Source of the DNA: Anticarsia gemmatalis
Taxonomy: Eukaryota; Arthropoda; Insecta; Lepidoptera; Erebidae
DNA length: 64,000 bases
Reading direction: 5' to 3'
Assembly: GCF_050436995.1 (NCBI RefSeq)
Contig: NC_134767.1
Coordinates: 1,984,001-2,048,000, forward strand
Position numbers and translations under genes: made by a program. The notes beneath the pieces are model-generated. The model was not told the DNA's origin and made no database searches. It saw only the letters and a list, made by a program, of their open reading frames with translations. Shown piece after piece: positions 45,801 through 57,800 of the stretch (position 1 is the stretch's first letter; each line of letters begins with the position of its first letter).

Positions 45801-48800
45801 AGCAGGTCCGTTTTTGTTTGAGGAGGAAAAATGTATTGATGCGTATTTTTGTGTCGAATCAGGCGTTAATTATGGGACTTTAATAGTTATTCAGAGATTT
45901 TTGCTCGTTAAAGTAAAAGCTACTTTTACTTTAAAAGTAAATATTTTATAGACAAGACCTGAAAATATAATTTAAGGAATAATTTGATCACAAAAATGTT
46001 TATTTTAGCAATCATACCTAAAATTCTAGGTCCATTCGATAAAGAACTTATCTCATACTGTTTGGTATTCATATCAAATTCTATGCCTTCTTTTTTGTAT
46101 TAGAGTACTGCATTATTTACACCTACTACAATTTATAGTAATTGGTATTTACTGCCTAAACAAAAAAAAAACATTCATCGTAGTTTAGTGGTCAACCTAG
46201 TGTCAAAGATGTTCAAGCCGCCCGAAAGCCCTTGACATGGCTTAACGACTTTTTTCTAATTGAAAACCACCTGGTCTGACTTTTACCGTGTCTTCTGAAG
46301 CACGGAGACGCACAGTTCTAATACCACTATGCGGCCACCCATCTATGGAACAACACCGCGCCAAGGTTTGCTTAACGCACTGATACCGGCCGGTGAGCGC
46401 AACTGGATATGGGCGCCTCAAGCCTCACTTTTTAAAAGAACCTTTCATTGCCCCCGTCAAGATACAATCAGTATACTCTTCATACTCACCTACTAACATT
46501 CATAGAAGTAGCATGTTCCCACACAGCATCATTGTAATGTAAATGTGAATACTGCAACGTGTAATGTCTGGCATGAGCTCGGAGAGTATCTCGCCAGGAG
46601 ACTAATGCTGTACGGGATCTGACTGTCTCTATGCGAAGGTCTGAAGGTGGAGTAGGTGGTTCTGAAAAGGAAATAGAATAGGAATGTATGAGAGGCACTT
46701 AATGATAGTTTTGATGATGATAATAATAAGCTAGCTAATTTTTGAAGTACAGCAGTGAGCACGGTAGAAAGGCTGAAATAATTTTAATACGATAAAATGT
46801 AGGCTATTTCAAAGTGACTTGTGTGTCTGGCTTAATATTTTCTCAGTGTTTCAAACGACTGACAGTTTTAATGACTGTCAGATGACTTCAAAATACTATT
46901 GAGGGAAAGGTTACGGGTTTATAAGACCTCAAATTTGTATAATTACATCTTAAACGCCTGTCCACAACACCGACCCAACATTTTGTGTATACGTCAATAC
47001 CAGGAAAATATTTGCAGTTATTTAACAGGCACTTCTTGTGATCCTAACGATTTAAAACTCTCGACTAAACTCGAACTTGTACACATAATATTATAATGTA
47101 ACGGGTCTTAAACTTGATTGAAAAGTAAAGGTTACTTTATATTATTATGTTGAGCCGACGTTTCGATCGATTTTCAATTGCGTTTAAGACCCGTTACATT
47201 ATAATAAACTTGTAGTTTTTATATCCTTAATGCTTTCAGAACCCACTTACCTAATATCGTAAGGTGTACATTAAAACTTGCAGCTCCATAAGGATTGCTG
47301 GCTCTACACTGATAAACCCCTGCATCTCCCGTCTCCGAGTACTGAAGACTGATAGAGCTCACCACTCCCAGTGCTGTTTTACTTTCAGATATTTTGGCTC
47401 TGGAAAGAAAATAGTGTCATTTAAAATGATCAAAAGTGATCCGAATGTTGGCAATTACTGGCACATAAAAAACGTATTGCTATATAATGTGATAATGCTG
47501 CCAACATCTGGGAACGTTTAGTATATTCCCAGCTGTCCCCTCGAACACTGTATTTCCTTTTTCTTCCTACTTGTATTCCCGGTAGACTGCGATGCGGAGT
47601 TTTATGGCGCATTTTTTAAAATTATATTCTGTATCATAAATTAATATTTTCATCTCACCTTTGATTAGTAAAATCCAGCATACTTCCATCATGTGTCCAC
47701 GTCACTCTGATTGGATCGTCTCCTAGCGGCCTACATTCCAATGTGACGGGGTGTCCTAGTCGTGACGTTACATTTGATGATGATGCCTCGAAGTGCACTG
47801 GTTCTGGAAGATAAAAGAAAAAAAAAATAGATTGTAACTTCATATGGTTTTACGAAAGCAGATTTGAAACTAAGCTTTATAAATCCACTATAGAGCAATT
47901 TTTGGTCGTACAACTAGATGATAGTCGGTAATGACTTCAGAATTGACGAGAATATGATTGTGCTTACTGAACGTCTCTTAGGCTGTTTTAGTCAAAATAG
48001 AAATGAAACGATTGCTGGAGCTCTGGTAGTCTTGCACTATTAAATAAGTTTAGAAATTATTTTTAATAATTTCTGCGTATAGTTTTATATCTTTCAAAAC
48101 CGGCATAGCCATCAGTGAGTTAAAGAAGAACCTTGAGATCTTAGTTATTGGCTTTCTCTGATATTTACATGCTGCATAAAGCTCGAAGCTATGTTACTTA
48201 CAAACCCTTTCACTTCAATACTCACTATTAACACTCATCCACACAGTCTTGCTCAGCGGCTGCCCCACTCCGTTCTCAACGTTGCAGGAGTACAAGCCTT
48301 CATCAGTGAGAGACACCTCCTCAATAACCAGGGTGCCGTTAGGAAGGCTCAATATTCCACCACCAGCTAGCTCTAGGACGGGTTGCCATGTGCCGAGGAG
48401 AGCTGGGGAAATAATAATATTTTACTATACTTTCTGGCAGTATAAAATTGATTGGATTTCTTTTTCTTCTCGCAGTTGGATAAAATTTGGTGATTGTTCA
48501 GAAAAAATGGTTATCACCACTAAACGTACGTACCATTTAACTTTATGCGTCTGAAGATCAAAATATAGCAACCAGTCGACAAATACGGCAGACAGAAATA
48601 AAATCAGACAGGATTAAGAATAAGAAATAAGAATCTGGCTGGCGTTGTTACGCTTGCCTACTTGTTTTTTCTTTATCTTATGCTCGTTGCTATGATTCAA
48701 ACCCACATAATTTTGTGGCGCGTATTTCTTTTTAGCTATCATAATAATATTAACCATGTGCTTGTTCTCTTACCATCTTTCTTCATCCAATGTACTTGTG

Positions 48801-51800
48801 GTTGAGGATATCCACTCGCACTACACGACACTGTTCCTCTTCTACCTAGCAGTAGCGATGAGTTACTGGGTTCTTCTAACCATTTTGGAGCAACTAGAAC
48901 AGAATATATATTATTTTGTAGAATAGAACCTGTGAATAAGGATATCGAAGTATTTTTATTGCAAACATGCTATTTTTATATGGCAGGCGATCGCAGATGT
49001 TTATTTGAATTATTTTCCTTGTAGCACATAATTGGTAAATTGAGCTAGATCTATATATTTTTTTAAGTTATATGGTCTTAATGTTAGGTCGGGGAAAAGT
49101 TATATGGTCTTTGCATTATAGTATGTATGAACTTGTAGTAAAATCTCTTTGACTTCAAGAATCACAAATGAGTGCACGGTTCATTAGGTTTCTTTCAGTT
49201 AGCTCGTGAGGTACCCAAATATCGAACTTTTTTGTGCAGAGAAAAGATTTTATTACAAATTCATACATACTATAATGCAAAAAAAAAAATCCCCGACCTA
49301 ATATTATATGTTTAATAAACGCACAAAGAAGATACTATAGCCACCTTATAAATGATAAAAGCATACTTTTAGACTTATGAAAATCAGGGAAATAGAGTTT
49401 ACCTTTGATATACAGTTCAGTAGATCGATTCACTTTAGTGACGTGGTTTGACGCAACGCATGTGTAAGTGCCACAATGTTCTAATGAAACCTTCTTGATT
49501 ACTAAGGCACTGAAAAGTTCTGAGTTCCTTTCTACAACCTGAAACATAAATGAATATTATTACAAATTGTATAAAGTAATTGTCTTTTACATTGCTGTTG
49601 TATTAACAAAGTTCGACTATGTATAATTGTTATTAGGATTGATTTGACTGCTCTATCGTATTCCATAGTTATTCCAATCATATTGAGATAATCGCTTGAG
49701 TACATACTACAAAATTGTTAAATCTTCTTTACTTCATGTTTAAAACTAGGATTACTCAGTCGAGGCGCCCATAGCCAGTTGCGCTCACCGGTCGGTAAAC
49801 GATCTGTGGGTGAAGCAATCATTGGCGCGGTTATTCCAGAGATTGGTGACCGCATTCTGGTATTTGAACTGGACGTCTCCGTGCTTCGGAGGGCACGTTA
49901 AAAGTCGGTCCCGGTTGTTGTCTACTAAGATAACAGTCGTTAAGCCACGTCAAAGGCCTCTCGGGCGGCTTGAACAACTTTGACACTAGGTTGACCACTA
50001 ACCATACGATAAGAAGAAGACTCAGTGCTCGAGCACCAGCCCAGCGAGTCAGCCTCAAGATCTAAAGACTTATTCATTGTCACATTCCAAGCGGTTACTT
50101 GCGCAGAAATCAAAATTAAATCATGCAGCGAATTTAATGTTCAAATCTATACTCACTTTTAAACCACTAGGAATCCTTTTCCCATCCTTCAACCACTCAA
50201 AATGTATCGGCAAATCCCCAGTTCGGACATTACAATAGATATTTACAATCTGTCCCTCCTGAAGATTACTTCCAAGCAGTAGATCATCTAGAACAGGTGC
50301 TTCTATAACCTGGATTTCAAAGGCACGTCTAGCCATTTCTCCAGAAGGACTAGTCACTATACAAGTGTAAACAGCTCCATTTGATTCCTTGGATATTTCT
50401 GGGATGGATAAAATTCCGTTTATGTTGACGCTGGGAGCGTTGCGTCTGGTTTTCCGTTTCTGGTTGCGTTTGTACCGGGATTGGAAGATTGCGTTTGATG
50501 TTAACAGCTTGCCTTTGTATTCCCAGTCGATTTTGCTGGAAGAAATTAAGAAAGATTTGGAAATTTTTGTACATACATATATAATATTACGTCTGTTACG
50601 TTTGAAAGTTTATGTAGGGTTAGCAATGTTAGCCCCGTGTAAAAGGGTGCGAGCTTATTGTCATTTACCGGATACCGCATCAAACTCCGGGCTATTACTG
50701 AACATATTTTTTTAAAACTAGAAAATACGAAAGACCCGGTAATCAAACCCGAGAATTCATAAGCAGCAGACGGAGCAGCGTTTGTTATAATTTGGTACTA
50801 AGTATTTGTTCTACAAAGCAATGGCCTGGAAGTTCTTGTCAGCTCTTTTCACTGTCACAGTTAATGTAATAATAAAGATTTGTTACCTGATCGGATATCC
50901 GTAGAAAGGACACCTTAAGTTGACTGATTCTCCGCTTTGCACCTTCACTGGTGGTAGCGCTCGTATGTACGGTGGACCTGTAATGAAAAAAGAAGGTTAT
51001 TTTTTACACATTTGGGCGTAATATTACTTGGTACATAATAATATATCCTGTCGTTTGAGGTTAATTTAAAATGAAGACAAACACAAAAAACAAATCAATA
51101 TTTTGTGCTATCGCTCGAGAAGCACTGCACTGAAAACTCAAAACCAATAAATAAAAAAATGCTTCATAGAAGGTTAATTTAATTCGTATATTGTACGTTA
51201 CACATCCAAGCATCTGTTAAGTTAAGCATTTGAATGCTTAACTCATTATTTCACAAGAACCATATTATAATGCAATGGTAAAAATAACATTCACTGTGGT
51301 AAATAAGATAGGTATTCCACTAGAACTTACCATAAACATCCAATCTATTCTCATGTACGGCTATATGATCCCCTTCTCTCGCTGTGCAAGAATACAGTCC
51401 ACCATCTTCCACTCTTACCCTGGTGATGTTTAGTTGTGTGACCACTGCGTTATCTGATGTCATCACTTGACCTAATGCGTATCTGTAATGTTATAAAGAG
51501 TGGAGTTAAAAAAACGGCCAAGTGCGAGTCGTACTCCGGTTCTGTATCATCATCTATAATAGAAAATTAATATTGAGCTCAGATCAGCTTTTTAGCTATC
51601 ATAGTTTATGAGATACAGCCTGTAGACAGACTGACAGACTGACGGACCCGGTCAAAAATAACTTATGCCCGGTTTTTTAACGCTATTGAATAGATAAACT
51701 ACCGCTAAATGTACTCAGAAATCGTGGATTAAAATGTAAATGCGGGTTCAGATCTTTGAATTAAATCCTGTCTTAAAGAGTCTTTCTTTTTTTTTGGCTA

Positions 51801-54800
51801 TTAGAACATGTTAATATTGATTCAAATACACATATACATTTTTGTGGATTGCTTTGAGTCGAAAACGTCGGCTGTAAGGAAGGTGAATTGTTAAACCATT
51901 CGGTTATCATTAAATTGTCTAAAAACATACTAACCAACAAATTACATTGTGAAGATTTTCTTTTCATAATGAACGAAAATAATTTCTCGGCGTGTAAGGT
52001 TAAATGTCAAAATAAATATTTATCGGCCCTTAGGGAGAGCTAAACATTTATGCCAGTGTGCCATTTAAGTCCCTAAATTTTATTGTGAAATAATGGCAAA
52101 TGTATAGAAAAGATTCCTGATATAACATCACCTACACTAATATTATAAATGTGTAAGTCTGTCTGTGGTTCTACCTGTTTATATAGTATTGATTTACTGG
52201 TAAACCACTATGAAATTAATTTATTCATTAATTTAATATTAAAGTAGTCAAAATATAAATGAGTTCCTTTTTTTACCATTGTTTTCTATGACACTTTAGT
52301 TGATCAATATAATTTAACAAATTGGTTTTATTAATTATACTCATAGTCATTGAAACAGTTATTGTGCCTAAGCATTAGTTTCTTATTTACCTCGGGTCAG
52401 TATTACTGGATACAACGATGCCATCTCTTTCCCATACGAACTGTGGTGGTCTGTCCCCCGTCGCTGCGCACTGCATGCTAATCTGAGGAAAGAAAAAACT
52501 CTTTTCAAAGACCTTCCGTTACAAATTATGCAATTAATTCTCAAAATATATTCGTCTGCTTTAACATGTCGCTTCAAAATCAAAATCTAGCATAACTATT
52601 TTTTTTTAATTCATTTTTTTTCTTTTTTACACCACTTGTAAAGGTTCCTTTCACTATTTCGTCTGTGGAGAGAATATTATCCAAAGATAATATACATATG
52701 CTTGAGGTTTATAATGAGTTATAATACCTCCTACCTACCTTTTTTCTATAAATAATCAACTTACATCACCACCAGGCGTAACTGTTCTTTCAGTGAAGTG
52801 CTGAGTTATGACTACCCTGATGTCTGAAAGTCTTTTTCTTCGGTCCAGACCTGAAACAAAATAAATAAAATATTAAATTTTTAACTACTAATATACTTTA
52901 CTCTTCAAAAATCCGTCTTAACATTAGTAGGACATTAATTTATTAGAATGTGTCTTTGGCCCGTAAATTTGTAAAAAGAACTCTCAAACGAATTAGTTCC
53001 GCAGTTAAACATAATTAGAGCGTAAAGTGAAAAAAATACACCTAACATCATTCGCTTTAAACTTTTTTAGCATTATTTCGTAACAACAGCACTACCAATT
53101 TCAAAAGTAGCAGTTGAAACTGCTAACTAAACAACCATTTTAATTTTCATCACCAATTTCCTAGCAATATCACTTAAAAATGCACTAAAACGTCTAGTGT
53201 CTACTTAAACACATAATATTAAACGATGCTAGGGTAAATACACCAATTATCGTCCGAAGGGCCAGAGAGGAGCGGTATTAATAGCCATTTAGTGTCAGTA
53301 AGTGCCTGATTTACATGAATTTGTGCCTCAGTGTCGTACGATCGTTGATATACGTTGCTAGGCAACGGTGCCAATATGGCGATATTCAGAATTGGCCGTA
53401 AAAGCGTTGATTAAAGCGAGGAAACTGTGTGTACACTTGCGGTGAGAATAATGACCGAGAATTGGATGAAATTTAAATGTAATTTGTTGGTGAGCGCTTT
53501 CGATCTCGTTATAATTGTTGTCGATTGAATGAAATGATAAAATAAAGATAGTAATGATTTCCTACAAATTGAAATTAAAAATTAAACTGATGGACCAGGT
53601 CATGAAAATGCTAGCAGGTGAATACTTTTAAGATAAAAAAAAAACAGTTTCGAGGCATTTATTTTAAGGAAAATGGAAAATAAATTGTGATATTAATTAC
53701 TCCCGTGTCCTACTTTTTTCTATTATTTCGATTTGTTTCATATTTTTTAGGTTTCTTAAGTAGCAGGTATTGCCATTTCAGGATATGTTTGAGACATCTC
53801 ACTCTCCCATTTGTATTTAACGACGACGATTTTACTATAGTTGAAGAAATTCTCATGAATGCTCTAGTCTGGAGGTGAATATTTTGTCCCCAAGTGTAAA
53901 TACAGAGACACGATTAATTGGTAGCAAATGCGTCTTCTGCTAATCAATCAGAGAGATTTGAGTTGACTGCAGTAGAGGCGATAATTACATACATGTTAGC
54001 TTATAGCTAGGTACAGATTTAGATGCTAGGACGAATTTAATTAAGAAACTACCGTAAATTGGGGCGGATGAATGTTTATGAAAGTATAGTAACTAGTATT
54101 AGAGTTTAAAAGCAATTGAATAACGTACTCCGTAATATAGTTAATAGTGTATAAGACAACTGATAACGTGGTCTCGAGTTTGATTTCCGGGTCGGGCAAG
54201 GTGCTAATCATCTATTCAAATTTGTTTAGAGAATTCTTAATAGTAGTAGTGGTCGGTATACTCGAAGGTGAAGGTTTATATAATAAACCCACGTTTCGTT
54301 ATTAACAAAATTAGTCCCATGTAATAGGGGACGAGCCAATTGCTATATACCGGGCACGTTACTAAACTCCTATTTTTTAATTTAAATCATGACCATCGAC
54401 TGCCTACGTGGCACAATGGTTTAAGTCGCCACACTTCGCCTACGCCTACCATTGCGTCGGGAGGTCGTGGGTTCGATTTCCACACGGAACAATTATTTGT
54501 GCGATTCACAAACAATTGTTTCGGGTCTGGTTGTGCTTTGTGTCCGTGGTTTGTGTGTTTGTAAAGCCCCCGCGACACAAGAGCAATTTTAAGTGCGGAA
54601 GTTGTCAAAAATCAAGTCAATCAATCAAATCAATTGTCCATAACGTCAAACACACAATATGTCATCAACATAAGTACTAAATATCAGAAACATTCACCAA
54701 TTAAGATCCCATTAGATAGTAGCCTGCGTCAAAGGAGCGCTCTCCGATTGTTGTCTCACTAGGTATAGTTGTGTTGAAATGAACACTTAGTGGCAATTGA

Positions 54801-57800
54801 CTGGGGTTAGGTGACGAATAGATAGAGTACGTAATAGTTAATTAACACTACACATTACTCATCATTAGCTATTAGCCCTTCTTCCAAACTATGTTTGAGT
54901 CGGCTTCCAGTCTCACCGGATGCAGCTGAATATCAGTATTTTACATGGAGCAACTGCCTATCTGACCTCCACAACCCAGTTACTTGGGTTATAACACCAC
55001 CCTTCGGTAAGACTGATTGTCAGACTTTCAATCTTCTGACTACTGATAAAGACTGTCAAAGATCTTCGTAAATGACAGCCGGGACCCACAATTTAACTTG
55101 CCTTCCGAAACCCGGAGGAACTTGATACGTATAAGATTGTCGATACCCATCCAGCTCAACCTCGGTAAGCGTAGCTAAACCTTAGAGATCGAACCGCGCG
55201 GCTGTTGTTAACTAAGCCAAGAGCTTCTCCTCACATTCATATTATTATATTACTGCATATTTTTTACTATTTTGCTTTAAGGGACAACTCCCGCACTAAT
55301 TGCTCTTGTCGCGGGAACAAACATACAAACAACGGACACAAAGTACAACCAGACCCGAAAACTGTTTATGGATATGAATATAGTGTGGGAATCGAACCCA
55401 CTAGATTAATTTTCTATTTAAAATATTATTGGCAATGTTGATTACACATTTTAGATGTCTCTTTTTTGTTATTTATAATAATAATATAAATGACGAAAGA
55501 AAATTACCCCAATAATGTTCCACTGTTGGGCAAGGGTCTCCTCCCGGAATGAGAGAGGTGTTAGGCCTTTAGCCCACCACGCTGGCTAAGTACGTATTGG
55601 GGACTTTTCATACCTTTAAGAACAAACAACGTACACAAAGCACAATTATTTGTACGATCCACAAATAATTTACAATAATTTGTGCGATCCACAGATAATT
55701 GTTCCGTGTGAGAATCGAACCCACGATCTCCACGGAGGCAGTCAATAATAAAACTGGCTGCTAATATTGCATTTATTTCTCATAAGAACCCTAAAAGCTT
55801 TCACATGTAAATACGTCCATCACATCCTCAATATTAATCCTCATTTATATACTAGGAATGAACATACTACACGAAGCTATACATATTTGATGGTTCCGTC
55901 CATTTGAGCGACAGACCGCAAACTTCAATTACACTATATGATTGCCCACACTGTACGGGTATTGATCGTGTGATTGGTCGTTTCAGTTTGGATAAACGTT
56001 TGATCTTTTTATGGCGATATTGGAGTTTTTTATATGTTAAGATATTAGTTAATTAATAGCTTCACTAGTCTGGAAGCTGGGAAAAATAAAAATTTACTTC
56101 GAATCCCACCCGGGACAAATCTTTGTGTGATGAACACGAGTATTTGTGCTAAGCCTGGTTGTGAATTATCTATATAAGTATGTATTTAGAAGTATATAAG
56201 TATGTTTATCAGTTATTTGGTTACCATAGTACAAGCTCTGCTTAGTTTGGCCTCTATAGCGTGGTCGATAGTGTATCCGCGTGCGGATTGCGATCTCATG
56301 TTCGATTTCCGGGCAAAAGTCCTACTCTTTATCAATTTAGTTTAGAATATTTCTTAATATAAGGCCGGAGTTTGCTAATATGCCGGTTAAATGGCAATAG
56401 ACTCGCATTCTTACATGGGACTAACATTGTAGATGGTGAAACGTGGGTGTATTTCCTACCCCTCTGTATACACCTTAGGATATAGCGGCGTGATATTTAC
56501 CCCTTTGATCGCCACTGGTTCTGATTTGAAGTGTATAGCCGACCGTGGCGGTCAAAGGGTTAAAATATTGTAACTTATGTACTTTTGCTGCCATAAGCTA
56601 AAGTTTTATAATAAGTATACAAGCTCATAGTTAGAGATCTGGGTCAAAAGTCTTAATTGGTTTACCTAAAATTGGTTAATAGATCAACTTTGACTTCAAC
56701 TCTGGACTTCCTCGTCAATAATAACATTCTGCCACTATAGGCCACATATACAAAACAAAAAACAATGATCTATGGTTACAAAGCAAAATAAAGTTTTACC
56801 TTTTAACATTTCTAGGAATGTTGTTAATTGGATTCTACGTTGTACAAATGCAGATGAATTTTCAGTTTCCAACGAAACTGCAATCAGATACAGGCAATTA
56901 AAATGTACAGGACTGGTATAAAAGAGAGAAATAGGAATACACGAACACTATTTATGACAGCTAGTAGTGTAAGAGAGAAAATTGTCAAAAACAGTGAGTT
57001 AGTTAGATAAAGCGAAGACTCAAAATATTATAGACTAGAAGCCGCCCGCGACTTCGTCCGTGTGAAAACCCGTGTCAATCCCGATCCCTCGGGAACTCTG
57101 GGATAAAAAGTAAGCCTATGTGTTATTCTGCGTCTTCAGCTACCTGTATACCAAATTTCATCGTAATCGGTGCAGTAGTATTTGCGTGAGAGTAACAAAC
57201 ATCCATACATACATACGTACACACTCACAAACTTTCGCATTTATAATATTAGTAGGATATATACATAGAGAAGATAAGGTCACATATCAGACAGATTGTA
57301 ACCTTCTCTTAGCCAGTCGATAAAAAAATGTGAATGAAGCAGCATTGGACAATATATAGGTGACTGATCGCATAAAGGTATTCGTGCTGAGTGTCTCCAT
57401 GCTTTGGAGGGTACGTAAAAAGTCGGTCCAGGTTGTTGTCAATTAAGAAAAGTGATCACAGGGCCACGCTACAACTATGTTGTGACGACGCTCCGCTAAA
57501 ACATTTGACGCTTGTCTATGAACCTTGCAATGCTGCGCGACGTCGTTTTGGCGATGCGTCGCCGTAACGCAGTATTGTGGTAGCGCCTAAACGCCTTTGG
57601 GCGGTTTGAACAACTTTGACACTAGGTTGACCGCTAACCAGCCATAAAAATAAACAAATAAATTCGTACAGTGAATGAATAAATTATGTGCACCGAGCTT
57701 AAAGTAGATGAAAAGCAGCGCAAAGAATAGCCTGAATAACAACACATCCAACAAAAAGAGTTCTACGAAAACACCTCTTTGCAAATACGATAATACGATC

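Noticed and set aside
48249..48554. 101-codon plus-strand open frame
   Set aside because: Antisense shadow of the Dscam Ig8 second-half exon.
50389..50715. 108-codon plus-strand open frame
   Set aside because: It is antisense to the Dscam Ig6/Ig7 exon and continues into repeat DNA; no independent support.
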